DNA from: Pseudolabrys sp.
GTDB taxonomy: Bacteria; Pseudomonadota; Alphaproteobacteria; Rhizobiales; Xanthobacteraceae
Length of the DNA: 64,000 bases
Direction: 5' to 3'
Assembly: GCA_026125895.1 (NCBI GenBank)
Contig: JAHCKG010000017.1
Span: forward strand, 1-64,000
A model generated the notes under the pieces. The model saw only the letters and a list, made by a program, of their open reading frames with translations, searched no databases and had not been told where the DNA came from. Both the position numbers and the translations under genes were made by a program. Numbering within the stretch: position 1 is the first letter of the stretch; the number at the start of each line of letters is the position of its first letter. Shown piece by piece: positions 8,666-16,855 of this stretch.

Positions 8666-9721
8666 ATGACCCTGATCGGTTACCTCACGCGGACGCATTT
8701 TGCAGAAGCGGCGATCGAGGATGCCCTTCCCGAAGAGGTCGGGCAGATCGCCCGCGCTCTGGTTCTCGTCGATGACGAACCGGGAAGCGCGGCCGCCTGC
8801 ACGCGCGTGCAGGAAGCCCTCGGCCACACCACCGTCAGCCTGGCGCGAACCGGCGCCGCCACCTCTCACCGGGAAGCCGTTTCCCGGGTTCTCGACGCCG
8901 TGCGTGACATACGAACCGATACACTGATCGCGGTGGGCGGGGCGGCGGCCATCGGCCAGGCGCGGCTCGCCGCCGAACATTCGGCGCGGCGGGGCGATCG
9001 CCTGACACTCATCGCCGTTCCAGCCGGCCTCAGCGACTTTGGCTTGGCCCGTCGAGTGCGCCTCGGGCAAGCCCAGCCAATCGCCTGCCCCCGACCCGAT
9101 CAGGTGATTGCCGATCCGACCGTGCTCGAAGGTTCGCCGACACGCTGCCTCGCCGCCTCGGCCATGGAGGTGCTGGTCCATGCCATCGAGGCCTATGCGA
9201 GCCCTGTCTATCACCCGCCGGCGGATGCGCTGGCGCTCGAGGCCACGAAACGTCTCACGCGGTGGCTTCCCGTCGCGCTGGCGTCGCCCGATCACCGCGA
9301 AGCGCAGCGTGAATTGATGGCGGCCGCGCTCACAGCCGGGCTGGCGCTCGAAAAGGCCGTCGGCGGCGTCGATGCGCTGGCGCATTCCATCAAGGTCGAG
9401 CTCGGCGCCGACATCATGCACGGCGATCTGCACGCCCCACTGATGGCGGCGATGGCCGATTTCAACACCGAAGCGGTTGGTGATCGTTATGCCACTATGG
9501 CCGAAACCTTCGCCCGGCCGGTGCCGCAGCCCCATTTCAGCACCACCATCGGCGCTTTTGCCCGTGCCGTCGGCCTGCCGACCTCCTTACGCGAAATCGG
9601 CGTCGATCCGGCTCGTTTCGACCGCTTTGCGGAGATCGCGGCCAACGATCCCGGCGCCCTCGCCAATCCCCGGCGGCTCACCCCTGGCGACTGCCGCCGC
9701 ATTCTCGAGGCCGCCTGGTGA
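8666..9721 (+). CDS. Iron-type alcohol dehydrogenase / maleylacetate reductase-like protein
   Basis: A 351-residue member of the group III (Fe-type) alcohol dehydrogenase fold, which includes maleylacetate reductase and glycerol dehydrogenase. The N-terminal half has a dinucleotide-binding region (LIAVGGAAAIGQARLAA near residue 95). The metal site region shows VLVHAIEAY (near residue 172), LAHSI and MHGDLHAP (about 240-260), supplying three histidines. The acidic ligand four residues before the first His is Glu rather than the usual Asp or Asn. It probably reduces a ketone or maleylacetate-like intermediate with NAD(P)H. It follows the binding-protein gene by 117 bases. Confidence 0.8.
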   Translation: MTLIGYLTRTHFAEAAIEDALPEEVGQIARALVLVDDEPGSAAACTRVQEALGHTTVSLARTGAATSHREAVSRVLDAVRDIRTDTLIAVGGAAAIGQARLAAEHSARRGDRLTLIAVPAGLSDFGLARRVRLGQAQPIACPRPDQVIADPTVLEGSPTRCLAASAMEVLVHAIEAYASPVYHPPADALALEATKRLTRWLPVALASPDHREAQRELMAAALTAGLALEKAVGGVDALAHSIKVELGADIMHGDLHAPLMAAMADFNTEAVGDRYATMAETFARPVPQPHFSTTIGAFARAVGLPTSLREIGVDPARFDRFAEIAANDPGALANPRRLTPGDCRRILEAAW

Positions 9722-9740
9722 GTACGAACGAGGAACGCCT

Positions 9741-9854
9741 ATGGGACAGCAATGCCAAAAGGGGAGCAATACCCGAGGCATTTTGCCCGTTGTGGCAACG
9801 GTGGCTGTTTATACACTCATCCAAAACCGCAGACATAAGCGGTCCGGGAGGTAG
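9741..9854 (+). CDS. Possible 37-residue small ORF
   Basis: An ATG at 9741 is preceded by a GAGGAA-like ribosome binding site and opens a frame of 37 codons ending just before the AraC gene. The product (start MGQQCQKGSNTR, then the hydrophobic ILPVVATVAVYTLI, then NRRHKRSGR) would be a single-span mini-protein with a basic tail. It has no known homologue that I recognise. It may be chance; the only support is the ribosome binding site and the topology. Confidence 0.2.
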   Translation: MGQQCQKGSNTRGILPVVATVAVYTLIQNRRHKRSGR

Positions 9855-9857
9855 ACG

Positions 9858-10694
9858 ATGAGTATCGCTCACGCGGTCGCCCATGGGGCGTTCGGGCGCG
9901 CATGTCTCTACGAATTGGACCGTCCGATGGTGCCGCATGCCCATCGCGAAGGACATTTGATTTTTCATGTCAGCGGACCGATCGCCAGCGTCGTCGTGGA
10001 CGGCAAGGTCTGGCCGCTGACGCCCCGGCGCGCCACCGCCATCAGCCCGTGGCAGCCGCATTACTTCGCGCCGATCGATCGCCGCGAGCCGACGCTCACG
10101 CTCGTTCTTTATATCCGGCCGGGCTGGTTCGTGGACGCCAGCCACACCGCCTTCGAGATCCTGCGCTTCGGCCGCGTCGCCGTCGAAATGAGCGATCACA
10201 TCACTCGGCTTGCCTCGGAAACGGCGCGGCTGCTCGCCGCCCATGGCGGCTCCGACGGCTCCTTCGAGGACCGGCTCAGCGCGCTCACTCAGGCCGCTTT
10301 CGATCAGACCTGGCAATGGACAAGCGCCGGCGACCGCCCGGCGGCACACTGTTCGGGGCTGCGGGATTTCCGGCTGCGCCGTGCCATCAACCTCATGAGC
10401 GAGCAACTCGGCCAGCCGGTCGATCTCGCCGAGATTTCGCGCAGCGCCGGCCTGTCGCGGCCGCATTTCTTCAAACTGTTTCGCGAACAGATGGGTTTGC
10501 CGCCCACGATCTTCCTAAACGCCTTGCGCATGGAGTGCGCCATCGATCGGCTGGCCAGAGGCACCGAAACCGTGTCCGAGATCGGCTTTGATCTCGGCTT
10601 CGCTACGCCTGCGAGCTTCTCTCGCTTCTTTATTGCCAACGGCGTCGTGCCGCCGAGCGCCTACCGGCGCAGTGTCGCCGGTCCCATGCATTGA
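9858..10694 (+). CDS. AraC family transcriptional regulator
   Basis: This 278-residue protein has an N-terminal cupin-like sensing domain (GHLIFHVSGPIASVVVDG, then the AISPWQPHYF turn) and a C-terminal AraC DNA-binding domain with two helix-turn-helix motifs from about residue 170. The first includes LAEISRSAGLSRPHFFKLF and the second VSEIGFDLGFATPASFSRFF, the AraC signature. The gene lies directly in front of the 16-gene run starting at 10829 on the same strand, so it is the most likely regulator of that run and possibly of the binding protein at 7283. The effector is unknown. Confidence 0.93.
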   Translation: MSIAHAVAHGAFGRACLYELDRPMVPHAHREGHLIFHVSGPIASVVVDGKVWPLTPRRATAISPWQPHYFAPIDRREPTLTLVLYIRPGWFVDASHTAFEILRFGRVAVEMSDHITRLASETARLLAAHGGSDGSFEDRLSALTQAAFDQTWQWTSAGDRPAAHCSGLRDFRLRRAINLMSEQLGQPVDLAEISRSAGLSRPHFFKLFREQMGLPPTIFLNALRMECAIDRLARGTETVSEIGFDLGFATPASFSRFFIANGVVPPSAYRRSVAGPMH

Positions 10695-10828
10695 CGCCTG
10701 TGCTGCACTGCGAAGAAGAGACGGCCGGGCGAATGAACAGACGTTCGGGAAAGGACAAGCCGGGAGGTTCGAACTAGCCTTTCAATGGTGGCCAGACCGC
10801 CACGGGAGTTTTGCCGGGCCGTTCTGAG

Positions 10829-11845
10829 ATGGACAAGTTCATCGCGCGCTATCCGCTCTGGAGCCTGATCATCATCGTTTTGATCGCGGGCTTCCTGTGG
10901 CTGGTGCTGGCGGCATGGCCGCCCGAACTCGTTGCCGCCTGGGGCCGCAAGCAGATTTTCCTCAACGCGCTGCTCGGCGGCATCACGCTCGGCGCGCTGT
11001 ATTTCCTCGTCGCCGCCGGCTTCACCCTGATCTTCGGCCTGATGCGCGTCGTCAACCTCGCCCACGGCTCGCTCTATCTGATCGGCGGCTATCTTGGTTA
11101 CGAGATCTCTATCGCCTCGAATTCCTGGCTGCTGACCTTCCCGATCGTCTTCGTCATCGTGGCGATCATCGGCCTGCTGATGCAGCGCTTCATCTTCTCG
11201 AAGATGGAAGGTGAAGAACTGCGCCAGACCCTGGTCAGCATCGGCCTGTCGATCGTCTTCGCCGATCTGATGCTGTGGTGGTGGGGCGGGCAATCCTATT
11301 CGATCCTCGCCCCGCAATTCCTGCAAGGGCCGATGCACCTGCCCATCGTCAGCGCCGTCAACGAGTCGACCGGCGCGACCGTCTGGCTGCGTTATCCGGC
11401 CGTGCGCATCTGGATCCTGATCGCGGCCATCGTCATCGGCATCGCCATGTGGCTGGTGCTCAACCGCACCGCGCTCGGCATGCTGGTCCGCGCCGGCGTT
11501 GACGACCGTGAAATGCTGGCCGCCTCGGGCGTGCGCATCCAGCTTCTGTTTCTCGCGGTGTTCGGTTTTGGTGCCGGGCTTGCCGGCGTTGCCGGCATTG
11601 TCGGCGCCACGTTCCAGTCTCTGTCGCCTGGCGAAGACACGCGCTTCCTGCTGTCGAGCCTCGTTGTGGTGATCGTCGGCGGCATGGGCTCGATTGTCGG
11701 CGCGGCGCTGGGCGCGCTGATCATCGGCGTCGCCGAGCAAATGGGCTTCGTCTACGCGCCGACTTATTCGATCGTCTTCACCTTCCTGATCATGGCGGCG
11801 GTGCTGGCCTTCCGGCCGCAGGGCCTCCTCGGCACGAGGCGATAG
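10829..11845 (+). CDS. Branched-chain amino acid-type ABC transporter permease (LivH-like)
   Basis: This 338-residue inner-membrane protein has the LivH layout. It starts with one extra N-terminal membrane segment (WSLIIIVLIAGFLWLVL), followed by the core NALLGGITLGALYFLVAAGF and FGLMRVVNLAHGSLYLIGGY, the standard LivH motif. The C-terminal half holds the cytoplasmic coupling loop (VDDREMLAASGVRIQLLF). I chose ATG 10829 (MDKFIARYPLW); a TTG six codons upstream is less likely. It begins the long plus-strand run and is followed three bases later by the LivM-like gene. Confidence 0.93.
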   Translation: MDKFIARYPLWSLIIIVLIAGFLWLVLAAWPPELVAAWGRKQIFLNALLGGITLGALYFLVAAGFTLIFGLMRVVNLAHGSLYLIGGYLGYEISIASNSWLLTFPIVFVIVAIIGLLMQRFIFSKMEGEELRQTLVSIGLSIVFADLMLWWWGGQSYSILAPQFLQGPMHLPIVSAVNESTGATVWLRYPAVRIWILIAAIVIGIAMWLVLNRTALGMLVRAGVDDREMLAASGVRIQLLFLAVFGFGAGLAGVAGIVGATFQSLSPGEDTRFLLSSLVVVIVGGMGSIVGAALGALIIGVAEQMGFVYAPTYSIVFTFLIMAAVLAFRPQGLLGTRR

Positions 11846-11848
11846 ATC

Positions 11849-12910
11849 ATGTCGGTGCCCGATAACGCCCCTCGCCTGGCCGACCTTGCCGACCACCGCT
11901 CGTGGGCGCAGCGCATTCCCGTCGCCTGGTGGGTCGCCGCCGTCGTCCTGCTGCTGATGCCCATTGTCGCCAACAGCTTCTGGCTGTTCCAAGTGATGGG
12001 CTGGACCTTCATTCTCGGCATGATCGGGCTGAGCCTGATGTTTCTCGCCGGCTACGGCGGCATGGTCAGCCTGCTGCAGATGACGGTCGCCGGCGTCGCC
12101 GGTTACATGGTGGCGATCCTCGGCCAGTCGGGCGCGCACAATGTCAGCCTCGGCCTGTCGTGGTGGGTCTTTCTGCCGGCCGCATTCCTGATCGCCGCCA
12201 TCTTCGCCACCGTTTGCGGCGCGCTCGCCGTCCGCACCGACGGCATCTACACCATCATGATCACGCTCGCGATCGCCGCGGCCTTCTTCTATTTCACGCG
12301 GCAGAACTACTCGATCTTCAACGGCTATTCCGGTTTCAACCTGGTGCTGCCGCCGAAACTGTTCGGCGTGAACTGGCGCGATCCTATACCCTTCTATTAC
12401 CTGTCGCTCGCCTGCGCCGCCTTGTGTTACGGCGCCGTCGCCTACATCGCGCGCTCGCCCTTCGGGCTGGCGCTGCAGGGCGTGCGCGACAATCCGCGGC
12501 GCATGGCGGCACTCGGCTTCAACGTCATCGCGCATCGCGTTGCCGCCTATGCGCTGGCGAGTGTGTTCGCCTCGGCCGGCGGCATTCTCCTCGTGTGGCA
12601 GAATGCGCAGATCGCGCCGGGCACCATCGGCATCGCCTCGGCGATCGACGTTCTCGTCGTCGCGGTGGTCGGCGGGCTGCGCCGGCCGCTCGGGCCCTTC
12701 ATCGGCGCCTTCATCTATGTCCTGCTGCAGGTGTTCTCGACCGATATTCTCGGCTTCTTCGGCTTCTCCGCGGATCGCTTCAAGCTGATCATCGGCATCG
12801 GCTTCCTCGCCATCGTGCTGTTCTCGCCGGACGGCGTGCTGGCGCTGTGGGATCGCTGGCGGGTGCGGGCAGCGGCGCGCAAGGCGGCCGAGACCGGAGG
12901 TGGGGCATGA
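11849..12910 (+). CDS. Branched-chain amino acid-type ABC transporter permease (LivM-like)
   Basis: This 353-residue membrane protein is the second permease of the Liv-type importer. Typical LivM elements are FILGMIGLSLMFLAGYGGMVSL near residue 60 and VRDNPRRMAALGFNVIAHR near residue 215, the coupling segment that contacts the ATPases. It ends with a cytoplasmic Arg/Ala tail. Its stop overlaps the start of the LivG-like ATPase by four bases (ATGA), a sign of translational coupling. With its neighbours it imports an unknown organic acid, amide or aromatic compound delivered by a periplasmic binding protein. Confidence 0.93.
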   Translation: MSVPDNAPRLADLADHRSWAQRIPVAWWVAAVVLLLMPIVANSFWLFQVMGWTFILGMIGLSLMFLAGYGGMVSLLQMTVAGVAGYMVAILGQSGAHNVSLGLSWWVFLPAAFLIAAIFATVCGALAVRTDGIYTIMITLAIAAAFFYFTRQNYSIFNGYSGFNLVLPPKLFGVNWRDPIPFYYLSLACAALCYGAVAYIARSPFGLALQGVRDNPRRMAALGFNVIAHRVAAYALASVFASAGGILLVWQNAQIAPGTIGIASAIDVLVVAVVGGLRRPLGPFIGAFIYVLLQVFSTDILGFFGFSADRFKLIIGIGFLAIVLFSPDGVLALWDRWRVRAAARKAAETGGGA

Positions 12911-13710
12911 ATGCGCCCGTCGCCCCGTCCCGTCTGACCCAGCTCGGCGCCGGCACCACCACGTCCGGCAACGCGCTGGAGCTGCGCGGCATCACCAAGA
13001 TGTTCGGCGCGCTGGCGGCGATCTCCGACGTGACGCTGTCGGTCAAGCCGGGCGAACGGCGCGCCGTGCTTGGCTCGAACGGCGCCGGCAAGACCACTTT
13101 GTTCAACTGCATCGCCGGCGACTTCCTCCCCACCGCCGGCTTCATCCGCTTCTTCGGCGAGGACGTCACGGTATTCCCGCCGCACGAGCGCATCCGCCGC
13201 GGGCTGCGCCGCACCTATCAGATCTCCTCGCTGTTCACCGGCTTGAGCGTGATCGACAATGTCTATCTCGCCTGCGTCGGCGTCTCGCGAAACCGTTTCT
13301 CGCTGATCCGGCCGCGGGCCGACGATGCGCTGATGCACGCGGCGGGCATGCTGGTCGATGCCGTGCATCTCACTGGCGAGAAAGAACGCCTTGTCGGCGA
13401 ACTCGCTTACGGCCAGCAGCGCCAGCTCGAAATCGCGCTGGCGCTTTCCGGCGCGCCCCGCTTCATCCTGTTCGACGAACCGGCGGCGGGCCTCTCGCCG
13501 ACCGAGCGCAGCGACCTGATCCATATCCTGACGTCGCTGCCGAACCACATCGGCTACATCATCATCGAGCACGACATGGACGTCGCTTTGCGCGTCGCCG
13601 AGAGCGTGACGATGATGCACAACGGCCGCATCTTCAAGGAAGGCCGGCCGGAAGAGATCGAGGACGACCCGGAAGTCCAGGAGCTTTACCTCGGAGGCGG
13701 GCATGGCTGA
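12907..13710 (+). CDS. ABC transporter ATP-binding protein (LivG-like)
   Basis: This 267-residue ATPase has Walker A GSNGAGKTTLF (near residue 58), signature LAYGQQRQLEIALAL in place of LSGGQ, Walker B ILFDEPAAGLSP and switch His in IIEHDMD. The LAYGQQR variant is normal for LivG. The N-terminus carries about 20 extra residues before the ABC core. The start at 12907 overlaps the LivM stop by four bases, and its own end overlaps the next gene by eight, so the transporter genes are tightly coupled. Confidence 0.95.
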   Translation: MNAPVAPSRLTQLGAGTTTSGNALELRGITKMFGALAAISDVTLSVKPGERRAVLGSNGAGKTTLFNCIAGDFLPTAGFIRFFGEDVTVFPPHERIRRGLRRTYQISSLFTGLSVIDNVYLACVGVSRNRFSLIRPRADDALMHAAGMLVDAVHLTGEKERLVGELAYGQQRQLEIALALSGAPRFILFDEPAAGLSPTERSDLIHILTSLPNHIGYIIIEHDMDVALRVAESVTMMHNGRIFKEGRPEEIEDDPEVQELYLGGGHG

Positions 13711-15937
13711 ACGCCCGCACCGCCCGGCCGGATCGTCCATGCCCATCCTTCAGCTCCAGGGCGTGAACGTCTTCTACGGCCGCAGCCACGCCTTGCAGGG
13801 CGTCGATCTGGCGCTCGCCTCCGGGGTCCTCTCCGTCGTCGGGCGCAACGGCATGGGCAAGACCACCATGTGCAAGGCGATCATGGGCCTTGTCCCGGTG
13901 TCGTCGGGATCGATCCGCTTCATGGGCGATGAGCTCACCGGGCGCTCGCCGACCGAGATCGCGCGCATGGGCATCGGCTATGTGCCGCAAGGCCGCCGCC
14001 TGTGGCGCTCGCTGACGGTGGACGAGCACCTGCGCGTGATGTCGTCGGGCAAAGGAAGCTGGACGCCGGAACGGGTCTACGAAGTGTTCCCGCGGCTTGC
14101 CGAGCGGCGGCGCAACTTCGGCGGCGAATTGTCCGGCGGCGAACAGCAGATGCTGGCGATCAGCCGCGCACTGCTGATGAATCCGCGCCTGCTCATCATG
14201 GATGAGCCGACCGAGGGTCTCGCCCCCGTCATCGTCGCCCATGTCGAGGAAACGCTGGTGCGGCTTGCCGCCGAAGGCGACGTCTCCATCCTGGTTATCG
14301 AGCAGAACATCGGCGTCGCGACGCAGATGTCCGATCCCGTGGCCATCATGGTCAACGGCCGCATCCACCGCGTCATCGCCTCGCAGACTTTGGCCGCCGA
14401 TCGCGACCTGCAGCAGCGCCTGCTCGGCGTCGGCCGCCACAGCCACGACCAGACCGAAGAAGCCGACCCGACCACGGCAACCGCTGCGCGTCAGACGACG
14501 GCGCCCGCCGCGTCGCAGGGGCCGACGCGGATCTACGTCGCCAACCCGGTGCTGCCGACACGCTGGTCGCAGGACGTCCCGGCCGCCCGCATCGAAGCGG
14601 CGGCGCGCACCGTGTCGCGGCCCACGCTGGCGACGCTCGATGGCCGGCGCGTCGGCGACGTCTCGCCGCTGGCGGCGCGCGCGCCGCAGGAGCCGCACGT
14701 CATCGTCGCCGGGACGCTCGACACCAAAGGCGACGAACTGCGCTACATCCGCGATATCATCAAGGCTTCGGGTCTGCGCACGCGGCTGATCGATCTCTCG
14801 ACGATCGGCCGCAATCAGGGCGCCGATGTCTCCGCGCAGGAAGTCGCGCTCGCCTCGCCGACCGGCTCGGCCGGCATCGCGTCGGGCGACCGCGGCACCG
14901 CCGTCGCGGCAATGACCGATGCCTTCCGCGTCTGGATCGGCAAACAGCAGAACGTCGCCGGCATCATCTCGGCCGGCGGCTCGGGCGGCACGGCGATCGC
15001 GACCGCCGGCATGCAGGTCCTGCCGGTCGGCGTGCCGAAGATCATGATCTCGACCATGGCCGCGGGGAACGTCGCCGCCTATGTCGGCCCGACCGACATC
15101 ACCATGATGCACTCGGTCACCGATGTGCAGGGCCTCAACCGCGTCTCGCGCGCCGTGCTCGGCAACGCCGCCCATGCCATGGCGGCGATGGCGCGCAACT
15201 GGATCGAGCAGAACGCACCGGGCAAGACGCCACGCGCCGACGCCGATCGCCCCCTGGTCGGTATGACCATGTTCGGCGTCACCACGCCGTGCGTGCAACA
15301 GGTCGTCAAGCTGATCGAGAAGGAGTGGGAGCCGCTGGTGTTCCACGCCACCGGCATCGGCGGCCGTTCTATGGAGAAGCTCATCGACTCCGGGCTGATC
15401 CGCGCCGTCATCGACGTCTCGACCACCGAAGTCTGCGACATGATGATGGGCGGCATTCTCCCCGCCACGGAAGACCGCTTCGGCGCTGTCATCCGCACGC
15501 GCATTCCTTATGTCGGTTCGGTCGGCGCGCTCGACATGGTCAACTTCGGCGCGCCGGACACCGTGCCGGCGCAGTACCGCAACCGCAATCTCTATCCGCA
15601 CAATCCGCAGGTCACGCTGATGCGCACCACGACGGAAGAGAACCGGCGGATGGGCCGCTGGATCGGCGACAAGCTCAATCAGATGGACGGCCCGGTGCGC
15701 TTCCTCATCCCTGAAGGTGGCGTGTCGGCGCTCGATGCGCCGGGTCAGGCGTTCTGGGATCCGCAGGCGGATGCCGCCCTGTTCAATGCCATCACCGAGA
15801 CGGTGCGCGCCACCGCCACGCGGCAGATCATCCGCCTGCCGCACCACATCAACGATCCGGCTTTCGCCGCCGCTCTGGCACAGCACTTTCGCGCCTTGCA
15901 TCAGAGCCGCGCCCGCGGCGCATCCGGCAGGACCTGA
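13703..15937 (+). CDS. Fusion of a LivF-type ABC ATPase with a Tm-1-like (UPF0261) domain
   Basis: This is a 744-residue two-part protein. Residues about 13-242 are a complete LivF-type ATPase: Walker A GRNGMGKTT, signature LSGGEQQMLAISRAL, Walker B LLIMDEPTEG, and a VIEQNIG switch. Residues about 243-330 form an Ala/Thr/Pro-rich linker. Residues about 331-740 are a Tm-1-like/UPF0261 domain: VIVAGTLDTKGDEL, the glycine-rich SAGGSGGTAIATAG, MISTMAAGNVAAYVGPTDI, and the terminal IPEGGVSALD. Tm-1-like domains bind nucleotide; the name comes from a tomato antiviral protein. Their bacterial role is poorly defined. The start at 13703 follows a GGAGG and overlaps LivG by eight bases. No frameshift separates the two halves in the sequence given. 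Confidence 0.93.
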   Translation: MAERPHRPAGSSMPILQLQGVNVFYGRSHALQGVDLALASGVLSVVGRNGMGKTTMCKAIMGLVPVSSGSIRFMGDELTGRSPTEIARMGIGYVPQGRRLWRSLTVDEHLRVMSSGKGSWTPERVYEVFPRLAERRRNFGGELSGGEQQMLAISRALLMNPRLLIMDEPTEGLAPVIVAHVEETLVRLAAEGDVSILVIEQNIGVATQMSDPVAIMVNGRIHRVIASQTLAADRDLQQRLLGVGRHSHDQTEEADPTTATAARQTTAPAASQGPTRIYVANPVLPTRWSQDVPAARIEAAARTVSRPTLATLDGRRVGDVSPLAARAPQEPHVIVAGTLDTKGDELRYIRDIIKASGLRTRLIDLSTIGRNQGADVSAQEVALASPTGSAGIASGDRGTAVAAMTDAFRVWIGKQQNVAGIISAGGSGGTAIATAGMQVLPVGVPKIMISTMAAGNVAAYVGPTDITMMHSVTDVQGLNRVSRAVLGNAAHAMAAMARNWIEQNAPGKTPRADADRPLVGMTMFGVTTPCVQQVVKLIEKEWEPLVFHATGIGGRSMEKLIDSGLIRAVIDVSTTEVCDMMMGGILPATEDRFGAVIRTRIPYVGSVGALDMVNFGAPDTVPAQYRNRNLYPHNPQVTLMRTTTEENRRMGRWIGDKLNQMDGPVRFLIPEGGVSALDAPGQAFWDPQADAALFNAITETVRATATRQIIRLPHHINDPAFAAALAQHFRALHQSRARGASGRT

Positions 15938-15940
15938 GCC

Positions 15941-16825
15941 ATGCCCCGCTTTGCCCGATCCGATCTTCTCGCCCGCTACCGCGCCATGATCGCCCGCGGC
16001 GAGCCGATCGTCGGCGGCGGCGCCGGCACCGGCCTGTCCGCCAAATGCGAGGAAGCCGGCGGCATCGACCTTATCGTCATCTACAATTCCGGCCGTTTCC
16101 GCATGGCCGGCCGAGGTTCGCTGTCCGGCCTGATGCCCTATGGCGACGCCAACGCCATCGTCATGGACATGGCCGGCGAAGTGCTGCCGGTGGTGAAGAA
16201 CACGCCGGTGATCGCCGGGGTGTGCGGCACCGACCCATTTCGCTCCATGGACGTCTTCCTCGACGAGGTGAAGCGCATCGGCTTCTCCGGCGTGCAGAAT
16301 TTCCCGACCGTCGGCCTGATCGACGGCGTGTTCCGCCAGAACCTCGAAGAAACCGGCATAGGCTACGGCCTTGAGGTCGAGATGGTGGCGCTCGCCCACC
16401 GCAAGGATCTGCTCACGACCCCCTATGTATTCTGCGAGGCCGATGCCGTGGCCATGGCCAAGGCCGGCGCCGACATCATCGTCTGCCATCTCGGCCTCAC
16501 CACGGGCGGCTCGATCGGCGCCGAAACCGCGCTCCAGCTCGCCGACTGCCCGGCCATCGTCGATCGGTACGCCGAGGCAGCGCTGTCGGTGAAGCCGGAT
16601 GCGATCATTCTCGTCCATGGCGGCCCGGTCGCCGAACCGCCGGAAGCCGATTTCATCATGAAGAACACGCGGCACTGCCACGGCTTTTACGGCGCCTCCT
16701 CGATGGAGCGCCTGCCGGTCGAGACGGCGATCCGCGACCAGACACGGGCTTTCAAGACGATCAGCCGCGAAGGCGGCGCAGACAACCCGGCGGGGACAAC
16801 CCGCCGATCAAACGCCACCCGGTGA
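15941..16825 (+). CDS. PEP-hydrolase-family TIM-barrel protein
   Basis: This 294-residue protein belongs to the family called 'phosphoenolpyruvate hydrolase' or TIM-barrel signal transduction protein, related to the isocitrate lyase/PEP mutase superfamily. Landmarks are [18 protein letters not shown] at the N-terminus, [52 protein letters not shown], and the C-terminal [13 protein letters not shown]. The same barrel forms the C-terminal half of tomato Tm-1, whose N-terminal half resembles the UPF0261 domain ending three bases upstream. The two gene products therefore probably act as one functional unit. The natural reaction is not firmly known. No membrane segment is present. Confidence 0.9.
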   Translation: MPRFARSDLLARYRAMIARGEPIVGGGAGTGLSAKCEEAGGIDLIVIYNSGRFRMAGRGSLSGLMPYGDANAIVMDMAGEVLPVVKNTPVIAGVCGTDPFRSMDVFLDEVKRIGFSGVQNFPTVGLIDGVFRQNLEETGIGYGLEVEMVALAHRKDLLTTPYVFCEADAVAMAKAGADIIVCHLGLTTGGSIGAETALQLADCPAIVDRYAEAALSVKPDAIILVHGGPVAEPPEADFIMKNTRHCHGFYGASSMERLPVETAIRDQTRAFKTISREGGADNPAGTTRRSNATR

Positions 16826-16855
16826 TGCCGGCGCGGCGGACAGGAGAAACGTGAC

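Noticed and set aside
7295-9535. A 746-codon open frame on the minus strand
   Set aside because: It lies opposite the binding protein and alcohol dehydrogenase-like genes, both of which have strong family features and a proper ribosome binding site or signal peptide. The reverse frame shows no domain.
10661-12535. A 624-codon minus-strand frame very rich in Asp, His, Glu and Gln
   Set aside because: It is the mirror of the hydrophobic permease genes, whose membrane codons read backwards as charged residues.
13634-16681. A 1015-codon open frame on the minus strand
   Set aside because: It is antisense to the well-supported ATPase/Tm-1-like and TIM-barrel genes. Its product is His/Asp/Arg/Gly-rich without domains, as expected for a reverse frame in GC-rich DNA.
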